From NCBI RefSeq assembly GCF_016862375.1, contig NZ_BOMV01000005.1, positions 124,001 to 188,000 on the forward strand: a stretch of 64,000 nucleotides of DNA. The letters are read 5' to 3'. The notes under the pieces are model-generated. The model saw only the letters and a list, made by a program, of their open reading frames with translations. It was not told where the DNA came from and made no database searches. Shown here in pieces: positions 45,583 to 53,790 of the stretch. The DNA is from Paractinoplanes rishiriensis (GTDB lineage: Bacteria > Actinomycetota > Actinomycetes > Mycobacteriales > Micromonosporaceae). Both the position numbers and the translations under genes were made by a program. Every line of letters begins with the position of its first letter. Within the stretch, counting starts at the first letter, position 1.

Positions 45583-46614
45583 TCAGTGAAGGTGGTAGAA
45601 GCGCCAGAAGTCGTTTGGTAGGGGTAGGACCTCGGGGGTGTTGAAGCCGGCTGCTCTTGACCACTCGAGCAAGGTTGGGGCTCGCAGGATGGTGCCGTTG
45701 GCTATCACCGGGTTTTCGGCTCTGGTTGCTGGCAGGCAGTGCAGGACGCTGAAGGCGTACTGGAGGCGTTCGATTTCGCCGGCGGGGGCGGTGAACTCGT
45801 CCGCCACCCGTTCGTCGGCGATGAAGACGCTGCCGCCGGGGGCCAACGCCGCTCGGGCCGCCGCCAGCACACCTACCGGGTCGCCCATGTCGTGCAGGGC
45901 CTCGAAGATGGTCACCAGGTCGTACCGGCCCTCCACCTCGGCGGCGTCGCCCAGGGTGAACGTCACGCGGTCGGCCACTCCGGCGGCGGCCGCGGTGCGG
46001 CGGGCCTCCTCGATCGACGCCTCGTCGAGGTCCACGCCGCGGACCGTCGCCGTGGGGTAGGCCAGCGCTATCGCCACCGAAGAGTGGCCCACGCCGCAGC
46101 CCAGGTCCAGCACCTGCGCCGAGGAACGGAGCCGGGCGTCCACTTCGGGCAGGGCCGGCAGCCACTCCGTTGCCAGCATGTTCGCGAACATCGGGCGGTT
46201 GAAGCTGGCGATCCCGTGCCGGATGTGGCGGCCGTAGTCCGCGTAGCCGACGCCCTCGCCGGTTCGGAACGCCTCGATCACGCGCGGGGTCAGCAGGCCC
46301 AGGCCCACCGCGAACTCGCCGGCCGTGCCCAGGAAGTCCGGGCCGCCCTCGTCCAGCAGCACCTCGGTCACGCCGTCGGCCAGCGCGAAACCGTCGCCGG
46401 TGACCACCAGGAAGCCGGCCGCGGCCTGCTGTTCCAGCCATTCCCGGGCGTAGCGTTCGTCGATGCCGGCGGTCTTCGCCAGCGCGGCGGCGTCCAGCGG
46501 GTGATCTCGCAGCGCCGCGTACAGGCCCAACTCCCGGCCCAGCTCCACGGTGAACAGTTCGGCGGCGCCGATCAGGGCGCCCAACAGGCGTTCGCTCAAC
46601 TCTTGTGCACTCAT
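45583..46614 (-). CDS. SAM-dependent methyltransferase with N-terminal winged helix
   Basis: A 343-residue protein. The N-terminal ~85 residues are a winged-helix dimerisation domain (LGRELGLYAALRDHPLDAAA, ERYAREWLEQQAAAGFLVV). The class I methyltransferase core has the SAM loop VLDLGCGVGHSSVAIAL, acidic VRGVDLDEASIEEARRTA, FTLGDAAEVEGRYDLVTIFE and LHDMGDPVGVLAAARAALA. The architecture resembles O-methyltransferase-like and Rv2258c-type proteins. The substrate is unknown. ATG 46614 is 100 bases from the divergent oxidoreductase start, so the two may share regulation. Confidence 0.9.
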   Translation of the reverse strand: MSAQELSERLLGALIGAAELFTVELGRELGLYAALRDHPLDAAALAKTAGIDERYAREWLEQQAAAGFLVVTGDGFALADGVTEVLLDEGGPDFLGTAGEFAVGLGLLTPRVIEAFRTGEGVGYADYGRHIRHGIASFNRPMFANMLATEWLPALPEVDARLRSSAQVLDLGCGVGHSSVAIALAYPTATVRGVDLDEASIEEARRTAAAAGVADRVTFTLGDAAEVEGRYDLVTIFEALHDMGDPVGVLAAARAALAPGGSVFIADERVADEFTAPAGEIERLQYAFSVLHCLPATRAENPVIANGTILRAPTLLEWSRAAGFNTPEVLPLPNDFWRFYHLH

Positions 46615-46714
46615 ACCGCACACCGTGCACCCCCGCGAGTGCAGCCCGAGTGCAGAACGCGTGACACAACTCGCCCTTGACTTGAAGGGGGCTTGAGGTT
46701 GCAGGTTGTACGGC

Positions 46715-47623
46715 ATGAGAGCCGCCCTCTTCGACCACTTCGGTCCGCCCGACGTCCTGCGCATCGCCGAGGTGCCCGATCCGGAACCGCAAGCGGGCGA
46801 GGTCCGCGTCCGGGTCCGCGCGGCCGGCGTGCAGCCGTTCGACGTCGGGGTCCGCCGGGGCGACATGACCTGGCTCGACCTGTCCTTCCCGCAGACGATC
46901 GGCCAGGAGTACTCGGGGGTGGTCGATCGTCTCGGGCCGGACACCGAAGGGCTCGCGGTCGGTGATCCGGTGCTCGGCTCGACCATGCTCAACGGATACG
47001 CGGAGCTGGTATGCGTACCCGCCAAGAATGTCGTGCGCAAGCCGGACCGCCTGGACTTCCCCACCGCCGCCGCGCTGGTGGCGGCGTCGCAGACGGCGTC
47101 CGGCGCGCTGCTCGAACTGGGTGTCACCGAGGGCGACGTGCTGCTGGTGCACGCCGCCGCCGGCAGTGTCGGCACCGTCGCCGTCCAGCTGGCGCGGCTC
47201 GCGGGGGCGACCGTGATCGGCACCGCGAGCCCGGCCAACCACGCCTACCTGCGTCAATTGGGTGCCGTGCCGGTCGCGTACGGCGAAAGTCTGATCGACG
47301 CGGTGCGGCCGCACCAGCCCACCGTGGCCCTCGATGCGGCCGGCGGCGCGGCGATAGCCCAATCGGTCGCGCTCGGCATCCCGCGGCAGCGGATCGGCAC
47401 GATCGTCGACGACAAGGCGGCCGCCGAGCACGGAACCCTGGTGGTGCGCGCCGGCCGCAACCCGCAGCGCCTCGCCGAGGTGATCGCGCTCGCCGCGAAG
47501 GGCGCGGTCACCATGCCGGTCCGCGCCTACCCGCTCTCCGACGTGGTCGCCGCGCACGCCGCTGTCGAGTCGAGGCACGGCCGCGGCAAGGTCGTGCTGA
47601 TCGTCGAGCCCGGAAAGTCCTGA
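46715..47623 (+). CDS. Zinc-independent MDR-family NADP-dependent oxidoreductase
   Basis: A 302-residue quinone-oxidoreductase-like enzyme. The N-terminus MRAALFDHFGPPDVLRIAEV is typical. IGQEYSGVVDRLGPDTEGLA and VGDPVLGSTMLNGYAELVCV build the GroES-like part, and VLLVHAAAGSVGTVAVQLAR is the NADPH-binding Rossmann loop. No zinc-binding Cys set is present, so it is a QOR/ADH-like member of unknown substrate. ATG 46715 lies close after a TTGAAG/TTGTAC promoter-like pair. The last bases of the gene are part of a 23-bp tandem duplication. Confidence 0.92.
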   Translation: MRAALFDHFGPPDVLRIAEVPDPEPQAGEVRVRVRAAGVQPFDVGVRRGDMTWLDLSFPQTIGQEYSGVVDRLGPDTEGLAVGDPVLGSTMLNGYAELVCVPAKNVVRKPDRLDFPTAAALVAASQTASGALLELGVTEGDVLLVHAAAGSVGTVAVQLARLAGATVIGTASPANHAYLRQLGAVPVAYGESLIDAVRPHQPTVALDAAGGAAIAQSVALGIPRQRIGTIVDDKAAAEHGTLVVRAGRNPQRLAEVIALAAKGAVTMPVRAYPLSDVVAAHAAVESRHGRGKVVLIVEPGKS

Positions 47624-47663
47624 CCGTAGAGCCCGGAAAGTCCTGACCGTAGAGCCCGGAAAG
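47606..47663 (+). repeat. 23-bp tandem duplication spanning a stop codon
   Basis: GAGCCCGGAAAGTCCTGACC plus GTA is present at 47606-47628 (the oxidoreductase version includes the C-terminus EPGKS and stop), again at 47629-47651, and in part (12 bases) at 47652-47663. The stop codon is duplicated. The near-identity of copies suggests a recent event. Confidence 0.92.
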
Positions 47664-47699
47664 CATGAAATGCGGCCGGACCCGGCCTAGATTTCTCCC

Positions 47700-48245
47700 A
47701 TGACATCGACCACCGGAGATTGCCCGATCTGTGCCAAACATCGGGGCGAGGGCTCCCTGATCGGTGGCCCGCTGATCTGGCAGGACGACAACGTGGTCGT
47801 CTATCACAAGCCGCCCGGTCCGACCGGCCGCGTCTTCCTCGGTCACCTGTTCGTCGAGACCAGGCGGCACGCCCCCCATCTGGACCAGCTCACCGACGCG
47901 GAGGCGACCACGGTCGGCTGGGCGGCCGCACGGGCCGCCCGGGCGCTCACCCTGGTCCTCGGCCCGGAGGCCGTCTTCTCCGCCATCGTCGGCCGCGGGG
48001 TGCCCCACTTCCATCAGCACGTGTTCGCCCGCCACCCCGGCACGCCGCGGGAGCTCAACTGGATGGCGAGCAACGAGTGGACCGACGCCCCGCACGGCGA
48101 CGCTGCCGAACTCGCCGAGTTGGCTGACCGCCTGCGCCCACACTTCACGGCATCAGGTGATGCCGGCCAATGTGAGCGGGCGGGTGCTGGCGCGGACGTG
48201 GTGCCGATTGGCGGCGGCGATGCCGGTGCCGCCGGCGAGGCGTAA
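47700..48245 (+). CDS. HIT-family nucleotide-binding hydrolase
   Basis: A 181-residue protein. The N-terminal CPIC and the catalytic histidine triad GVPHFHQHVFARHPG (HxHxH) identify the HIT superfamily, whose members hydrolyse or transfer nucleoside monophosphates. HLFVETRRHAPHLDQLTDAE is also typical. Core homology seems to end near LADRLRPHFTAS; the last 30 residues (from about 48157) run through DNA that looks like a gene remnant on the other strand, so the C-terminus may be an extension created by loss of the original stop. The role here is unknown. Confidence 0.88.
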   Translation: MTSTTGDCPICAKHRGEGSLIGGPLIWQDDNVVVYHKPPGPTGRVFLGHLFVETRRHAPHLDQLTDAEATTVGWAAARAARALTLVLGPEAVFSAIVGRGVPHFHQHVFARHPGTPRELNWMASNEWTDAPHGDAAELAELADRLRPHFTASGDAGQCERAGAGADVVPIGGGDAGAAGEA

Positions 48246-48327
48246 GGCGCCGGTGGCGGCGTTGCACAGGACGCCGGCGGAGTCGGCATGCTGGCGAACC
48301 AGTTCAGCAAGGCCGGCGCCAGCACGC
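48159..48327 (-). pseudogene. Possible C-terminal gene fragment antisense to the HIT tail
   Basis: Minus-strand reading from about 48327 to TGA at 48159 gives AGLAELVRQHADSAGVLC, then LRLAGGTGIAAANRHHVRAS and TRPLTLAGIT, with strongly coding-like codon bias. The frame is closed just upstream by the VOC gene stop, and no start codon exists. I do not recognise the family. It could be the tail of a lost gene; the alternative is chance in GC-rich DNA. Confidence 0.3.
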
Positions 48328-48344
48328 CGCGCGACTGCGCGATG

Positions 48345-48710
48345 TCAGCTGCGTAGGCAGATGTCGAACGGGTGGCCGCCCGGGTCGACCAGCACCCGCC
48401 ACCGGTCCGGCTGCGGCTGCTCGTCCGGCTTGGTGGCGCCGAGCGCGAGCGCCTGCTCCTCGGCCTTGTCCAGATCGTCGACGTACAGGTCCAGGTGGTA
48501 GCGCTTCGGCGCCTCCTCGGCGGGCCAGCCGGGGCCGGAGTAACCGGGCACCCGGCCCCAGCCGATGCTGGACTTGCCGTCGCCGATCATCGCGTACTCG
48601 GCGTCGCTGTGCAGAACCTCCCAGCCCAGCACCCGCGAGTAGAAGGTGGCGAGCGCGGCCGGCTCGGACGCGTCTAAGTTGATCATTGCCATGGTGGCGA
48701 AACCTGTCAT
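48345..48710 (-). CDS. VOC-family (glyoxalase/bleomycin-resistance fold) protein
   Basis: A 121-residue VOC-fold protein: INLDASEPAALATFYSRVLG, WEVLHSDAEYAMIGDGKSSI, HLDLYVDDLDKAEEQALALG and VLVDPGGHPFDICL. The His and C-terminal acidic positions that bind metal in active members are partly recognisable (YHLDL, GHPFDI). Members include glyoxalase I, dioxygenases and antibiotic-binding proteins; the function here is not predictable. I chose ATG 48710 because GAGG lies upstream; an in-frame start 10 codons earlier is less likely. Confidence 0.87.
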   Translation of the reverse strand: MTGFATMAMINLDASEPAALATFYSRVLGWEVLHSDAEYAMIGDGKSSIGWGRVPGYSGPGWPAEEAPKRYHLDLYVDDLDKAEEQALALGATKPDEQPQPDRWRVLVDPGGHPFDICLRS

Positions 48711-48756
48711 GGACGTGATCCTCGCGCCAAAGACTGACACGTACTGTCAGCATCTC

Positions 48757-50760
48757 CTATTTGAGGTACACCAGACCGTCCAGCACCACGCCCGGCCGGC
48801 CCGGGGTGCCCTCGACCTCCACCCGTACCGTGTGCTCTCCGCTCTGGCTCCACCACCGTGACCAGATCGCCTGGCGGTAGATCGTCTTCGGCGACCCCAG
48901 GTCGACGACGCCCTGGTCGGCGCCGTCCACCCAGATCCGCACCCGGCCGGAGAGCGCGCCCCGGCCCACCGCGAGGGCGGCCGAGCGTCCGGTGAAGGTC
49001 CAGCTCGCGGACGCTCCGGCCGAGGTGGCGCCGAGCGCCACACCGCCGAGATATGCCGGGTTGCTCAGGGCGCGCCAGTTTCCGCTCCGTCGGGCGGCGG
49101 CTTCCGACAAAACCATGGGGGTACGGGTAACCGACGCGCTCACCGCGTTTCCGGCGCGGTCGGTCGCCCGTACGGTGAAGGTTGTCGGCACTGCGGGTTT
49201 GATCGTGCCGTTGCGGTAGCGGTTGGTCGCGCCCAGGTCGACCGTGCTGGGCCGGACCAGGCTGACCGAGGACAGGCCGTTCACGTCGGTGGCGTGCCAG
49301 TTGAGCCGGATCGGCACCGACCCGTCCAGCGAACCGGCCCGCAGCACCACGTCCGGGCCGCTCGCAAAGATCGGCGCGTTCGGGTCGGCCACGACTTCGC
49401 TGGTGAACTGCGCGGTCCGCCCGGACAGGTGCATCGCCCGCACCGTTACCGTGTGCCCGCCCGGCGTGAGGCTGAGCGACGCCGTCCGATGGTGCCCCGG
49501 TGCCGCCAGCGCCAGCCGGCCGTCGACGTAGACCTCGAACCGGTTGATCAGCGCGCTCGGCGTCGTGACGTTCCAGAGCGGCCGGATCAGCCCCCGGGTG
49601 AACATCAGTGACCCGTACCTGGTCGCCCCGGTCATGCGCAGCAGGCGCAAGCCGGACGGCCCGGCGCCGGCAATCGCCCGGATGGCCGGCAGTTGGGCGT
49701 ACAGCCCGTTACCCGGACACTCGGTGCGCCCCGCGTCCCGATGCCCCGAGATCCGGTAGAGCACCGCCTTGGCCCCGGCCGGATACTTGTTGCTGCCCGC
49801 CGACGGATAGACCACACGCCCGTTGGGAGCATTGCCGAAGGCGCCGAGCTTGTACGCGGCGACGGTCGCGATCGCCGTGCGCACGGTGGGCGAGACCCCC
49901 GCCGAGTCATAGGTCCCGATCGCCGCGATGGCCGCCGCGTTCTGGTTGAACCCTTGCGTATGCGCCCCGAGCACCGACCGCCCGACGCCGCCGGCCCGCC
50001 CCTCGAAGATCGTCCCGCACCGGTCGACCAGGAAGTTGTACCCGATGTCGTCCCAGCCGCGGCTGCGCACGTGGAAGGCCTGAATCCCCCGCACGATGCT
50101 GGCCGAGTCGCCGCAGCTGTATCCGTTCCCGCTGGCGGTGTGGTGCACGAAGAAGACCTGAATGGGCCCGGTCAGCGTGGGCTTGGCCCGCACGATGGCC
50201 TCGTTGGCCCCCCACCCGGCCCGGGTGACCATCCGAGGCACCGGCCGCGCCGGCATCGGCACCGCGGCACGCCGCTCGAGCCGAGGTTCGGCCTGCTGGG
50301 TGGCCGACTCCTCGCGCCGTGCGGGGGCCGGCGCGTCGGGGTTGATCAGGTCCAGGCGCAGGTCGGTGGGGAGCGGGCCGCGGGCGTTGTCGATGCGGGC
50401 CGCCACCGCGTCGGCCCGGCCGACCCACAGCGGGTCGGAGGCGCCGCGCTGGTCGCCCGCCTTGGCGCCGTCGGTTTCCAGGCGGCGCCACTCGCCCCAC
50501 CGGCCGGTCGCCGCCTCGCGGACCTGCAACCACACCGCGGCGTCCAGGGCTGCCCGCGGGTCGGCCCAGGTCAGGCCCACCAGGCGGAACGGGCGCGTCG
50601 GGCGGGCCGGCAGCGACGCCGGGAGCGGGATGGTCTCCAGGGCCGGCACCGCGGCCGGGGGCTGCGGCTCGGCGGCTGCGGCGGGCAGGTCGGCGGGAAG
50701 GGCTGCGACGGTCGCCAGGAGCGCGGCCAGCAGGGTGCCCTTCGTCCGATTCCGGTGCAC
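48757..50760 (-). CDS. Secreted PGRP-type N-acetylmuramoyl-L-alanine amidase
   Basis: About 667 residues. A signal peptide (GTLLAALLATVAALPADLPA) is followed by a beta-rich N-terminal region (FRLVGLTWADPRAALDAAVW). The PGRP/Amidase_2 zinc amidase core starts MVTRAGWGANEAIVRAKPTL, with zinc ligands in QVFFVHHTASGN and in ISGHRDAGRTECPG, and Tyr in DIGYNFLVDRCGTIFEGRAG. The C-terminal ~300 residues include an Ig-like region and a carbohydrate-binding-like module. It should cleave the amide between muramic acid and L-Ala in peptidoglycan. GTG 50760 has a GGGGG site. It is larger than typical and may act in wall remodelling or lysis. Confidence 0.92.
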   Translation of the reverse strand: MHRNRTKGTLLAALLATVAALPADLPAAAAEPQPPAAVPALETIPLPASLPARPTRPFRLVGLTWADPRAALDAAVWLQVREAATGRWGEWRRLETDGAKAGDQRGASDPLWVGRADAVAARIDNARGPLPTDLRLDLINPDAPAPARREESATQQAEPRLERRAAVPMPARPVPRMVTRAGWGANEAIVRAKPTLTGPIQVFFVHHTASGNGYSCGDSASIVRGIQAFHVRSRGWDDIGYNFLVDRCGTIFEGRAGGVGRSVLGAHTQGFNQNAAAIAAIGTYDSAGVSPTVRTAIATVAAYKLGAFGNAPNGRVVYPSAGSNKYPAGAKAVLYRISGHRDAGRTECPGNGLYAQLPAIRAIAGAGPSGLRLLRMTGATRYGSLMFTRGLIRPLWNVTTPSALINRFEVYVDGRLALAAPGHHRTASLSLTPGGHTVTVRAMHLSGRTAQFTSEVVADPNAPIFASGPDVVLRAGSLDGSVPIRLNWHATDVNGLSSVSLVRPSTVDLGATNRYRNGTIKPAVPTTFTVRATDRAGNAVSASVTRTPMVLSEAAARRSGNWRALSNPAYLGGVALGATSAGASASWTFTGRSAALAVGRGALSGRVRIWVDGADQGVVDLGSPKTIYRQAIWSRWWSQSGEHTVRVEVEGTPGRPGVVLDGLVYLK

Positions 50761-50935
50761 GTGAACCCCCGTGGTACTGGTTGATCGGCCATGTGCCAGG
50801 TTGCCGCCTGAAGTGGCTTCCGTCCGGGAAATGGCGAACTCAACTCGGGAACTGTACGGATGAATCCGGCAAAATGCCCGAACGGCCGAGGTCATGCGGC
50901 GGTAAAGATTGCGGCTGAGTTGCCGATGGAAGGTC

Positions 50936-53236
50936 ATGACCAGCAGCGCGGAGAGCACCACGGGGACGCCGGCGCCGCTGGCTCCCCGGTTCGCCTGGGT
51001 GCTGGTCGGTGTGGGGCTGGCCCTGGTGACGCTGTACGCCGTGGGGCCGGCGTGGATGCGTACGCCCGCCATGGCTCTGGTGGTTGCCGCCGGGATGACG
51101 GCACTGCACGTCGCGCCGCGCCGCAATCTCGGACCGGACGACCGCGGTCCGTGGCGGCTGATGCGGGCGGCGGGCTACATCTTCATCCTGGCGCTCCTGA
51201 TCAGGGCGGTCTTCCCGGAGACGATGGCGTCGCCGCCGAACGTGTTCACGATGATCCCGAACAGCGTGGTCATCCCCGCCTACCTCCTCCTCGGTGTCGC
51301 CTACGCCGTGCTGCTGCGCCGCCGCCGCGCCTCCGACGACGACCCGGCCCGGATCGACGCGCTGCTGGTCGGCCTCGCATTCGCGTTCCTCACCTGGTCC
51401 TTCTTGATCGTGCCGACCATGGACGCGGCCACCGTGACGTGGCTGCAGGTCGTCAACGCGTGCTACCCGGTGATCGACGTGGTGCTGCTGGTGTTCGTGT
51501 CGCAGCTCATGCTGGCCGGTGGCGCCCGGCAGCCGGCGATGTGGATGCTGATCTCGGCGGCGGTCATGATGTTCGCGGCCGACCTGCTGTTCGCGCTGCG
51601 CGACATCGGCCTCGTGCAGGTGCCCGAATCGCTGATCAACGGCCTGTTCATGGCGATGTTCGTGCTGCTGCCGGCGTCGGCGGTGCACCCGTCCTGCCGC
51701 ACGCTGGTGGAGCCGCAGGAGGTCGTGATCCGGGACCTGAGCCGGCTGCGCCTCGTCGTGATCGGCCTGGTCGTGACGGTGCCGACTGCGGTGACCTCGC
51801 TGCTGCCGCTGGGCACCCTGGCCACCGACCTGATCCGGGCGGGCCTGTGCGTGCTGCTCGTGCTGGGCGTCCTGACCCGGGTGGTGCGTTCCAACAATTC
51901 CCGGGTACGCGCCGAGCGGGTCACCCGCCGGCGGGCCACCCACGACGCGCTCACCGACCTGCCCAACCGGGAACTGCTGGCCGAGACGGTCAGCGCCTGG
52001 GGCGACCGGGCCACCGCTGACAACCTCGAGATCAGCCTGCTGTTCCTCGACCTGGACCGGTTCAAGATGGTCAACGACCACTGGGGCCACCAGGTCGGCG
52101 ACGAGTTGCTGTGCGCGGTCGCGGCCCGGCTCAGCGAGCAGGTCCGGGCCGAGGACCTGGTCTGCCGGATCGGCGGCGACGAGTTCGTGATCGCCCTGGC
52201 CAGCCCGTCGCACCTGCGCCTGGCCGAGTCGCTGGCCGACCGGCTGCTGGTCGAGTTGGCCCGCCCGTTCCGGCTCTCGGTCGGCGACGTGGTCATCTCC
52301 GCCTCGATCGGGGTGGCCCGGTCGATCGGCGGCGCGCACGCGCTGGAGCTGATCCGGGACGCGGACACGGCGATGTACAAGGCGAAGGGTTCGGGCCGCA
52401 ACGCGTACGCGCTGTTCGACACGTCCCTGCGGGATCAGGTACGCGACCGGGTCAAGCTGGAGCAGGCCCTGCGCGGCGCCCTGGAGCGCGACGAACTGGC
52501 CGTGCACTTCCAGCCGATCGTCGACATCGAGTCCGACGAGCTGGACGGTTTCGAGGCCCTGATGCGCTGGCACTCGCCCGAGCTGGGCAACGTCGCGCCG
52601 ATGGAGTTCATCCCGATCGCCGAGGAGACCGGCATGATCGTGGAGATGGGCGCCTGGCTGCTCCGCGAGTCCGCGTACCAGCTGGTCGAATGGACCCGGC
52701 AGCGCGGACCCGGCGCCCGCCAGCTGCACGTCTCGGTCAACGTGGCGGTCCGCCAGCTGCGCGACGGCTCCCTGGTCACCCTGGTCGACGAGGTGCTGCA
52801 GGACACCGGCCTGCCGCCCGAGTCGCTCTGGCTGGAGATCACCGAGTCCAGCGTCATGGAGGACATCGACGCCGCCCTGTTCACCCTGAACGCGCTGCAC
52901 GCGCTGGGCGTCACGCTCTGCATCGACGACTTCGGCACCGGTTACTCCTCGCTCAGCTACCTGCACCGCCTCCCGGTAGGCATCGTGAAGATCGACCGCT
53001 CCTTCATCTCGCACGTCGGCGAGAACGGCAGCAACGAGCCGATCGTCCGCGCCGTGCTGGCCATGACCCACGCCATGGGCCTCAAGGTGGTGGCCGAGGG
53101 GGTGGAAACCCAGCGCCAGCGCGACTGGCTCCGCGATCAGGGCTGCGACCTGGTGCAGGGCTGGTTCTACGGCAAGGCCGACCGCCCCGCCAACCTCACC
53201 CACTGGATCGAGCGGTCAACCACGCTCGGTGTTTAG
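50936..53236 (+). CDS. Membrane GGDEF-EAL cyclic di-GMP protein
   Basis: A 766-residue protein. Residues 1-300 hold eight or more membrane helices, with no large extracellular domain. The GGDEF domain (about 325-490) has LFLDLDRFKMVNDHWGHQVG and CRIGGDEFVI, with an RxxD inhibitory site (VRAEDLVC) just before it. The EAL domain (about 500-755) has GFEALMRWHS, LWLEITESSVMED and CIDDFGTGYSSLSYL, with the conserved acidic residues present. Both cyclase and phosphodiesterase motifs look intact, so activity may be balanced by a membrane signal. ATG 50936 has GGAAGG upstream. Confidence 0.95.
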   Translation: MTSSAESTTGTPAPLAPRFAWVLVGVGLALVTLYAVGPAWMRTPAMALVVAAGMTALHVAPRRNLGPDDRGPWRLMRAAGYIFILALLIRAVFPETMASPPNVFTMIPNSVVIPAYLLLGVAYAVLLRRRRASDDDPARIDALLVGLAFAFLTWSFLIVPTMDAATVTWLQVVNACYPVIDVVLLVFVSQLMLAGGARQPAMWMLISAAVMMFAADLLFALRDIGLVQVPESLINGLFMAMFVLLPASAVHPSCRTLVEPQEVVIRDLSRLRLVVIGLVVTVPTAVTSLLPLGTLATDLIRAGLCVLLVLGVLTRVVRSNNSRVRAERVTRRRATHDALTDLPNRELLAETVSAWGDRATADNLEISLLFLDLDRFKMVNDHWGHQVGDELLCAVAARLSEQVRAEDLVCRIGGDEFVIALASPSHLRLAESLADRLLVELARPFRLSVGDVVISASIGVARSIGGAHALELIRDADTAMYKAKGSGRNAYALFDTSLRDQVRDRVKLEQALRGALERDELAVHFQPIVDIESDELDGFEALMRWHSPELGNVAPMEFIPIAEETGMIVEMGAWLLRESAYQLVEWTRQRGPGARQLHVSVNVAVRQLRDGSLVTLVDEVLQDTGLPPESLWLEITESSVMEDIDAALFTLNALHALGVTLCIDDFGTGYSSLSYLHRLPVGIVKIDRSFISHVGENGSNEPIVRAVLAMTHAMGLKVVAEGVETQRQRDWLRDQGCDLVQGWFYGKADRPANLTHWIERSTTLGV

Positions 53237-53293
53237 CGCTCCACACCCGCGGGGTACTCGATCGCCGCCATCCCCACGGATCGAGGAGCGACA

Positions 53294-53443
53294 ATGTCCA
53301 TTCAGGGCGTCTTCTATCTCATCGCGGTCATCTTGCTGGTCCTGGCTGCCCTGCCAATTCCGGCCCGCGGTTTCAGCCTGGCGCTGCTGGGCGCGGCGTT
53401 CGCCCTGCTCGCCTACTCATGGGACAGCATCACCGCAGGCTGA
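53294..53443 (+). CDS. Small membrane protein, 49 residues
   Basis: ATG 53294 with GAGGAGCG upstream opens MSIQGVFYLIAVILLVLAAL, then PARGFSLALLGAAFALLAYS and a short tail ending TAG in residues (SWDSITAG). Two hydrophobic helices nearly fill the protein. It follows the GGDEF-EAL gene by 57 bases and ends in a strong terminator. Small two-helix proteins of this kind are common in Micromonosporaceae; function unknown. It could modulate the preceding membrane enzyme, but this is a guess. Confidence 0.75.
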   Translation: MSIQGVFYLIAVILLVLAALPIPARGFSLALLGAAFALLAYSWDSITAG

Positions 53444-53450
53444 CCGGCGC

Positions 53451-53499
53451 GTGCCGCTCGCGGTCGGGCCGGCCCCGAACCGCGAGCGGCACCCCCTTT
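53451..53499 (+). terminator. Terminator after the small membrane protein
   Basis: A perfect 14-bp stem, GTGCCGCTCGCGGT and its complement, with a 14-base loop, is followed by CCCCTTT. Confidence 0.8.
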
Positions 53500-53519
53500 C
53501 AGGGACCGTTACCAACCCC

Positions 53520-53558
53520 CTGCCCGGCGCTGCGGCCGCCAGCCGCAGCGCCGGGCAG
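53520..53558. repeat. Perfect 17-bp inverted repeat
   Basis: CTGCCCGGCGCTGCGGC and its exact complement flank a 5-base loop. It lies 20 bases past the previous terminator and 230 bases after the alpha-glucosidase stop (minus strand). It may be a second, bidirectional terminator. The remaining 53559-53790 has a weak minus-strand ORF with one hydrophobic stretch that I do not call. Confidence 0.85.
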
Positions 53559-53790
53559 ACCCGCAGCCGGCGGGAACTGTCGCAGGCGGCCACCACGCGA
53601 GCGAGGTCCTCGCGCTGTTCGGGCCGATCGCGAAGGCGACCACGGCCACCGCGGTAATCGCACGCACCATGGCGACGACCGGCGCCAGTGCACGCCGCAG
53701 GAAGCGCAGTGCAACAGACATCGACAACGCGGCGAGCACCAGGAAGACGCGATCTATGCGCGGATGCTGCTGCCGGACGCTCCCTGAGCG

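Noticed and set aside
53509..53739. 76-codon minus-strand ORF with a hydrophobic stretch
   Set aside because: Its C-terminus is encoded by the perfect hairpin at 53520-53558, and no ribosome site or family is seen. It could still be a small gene, but support is too weak.
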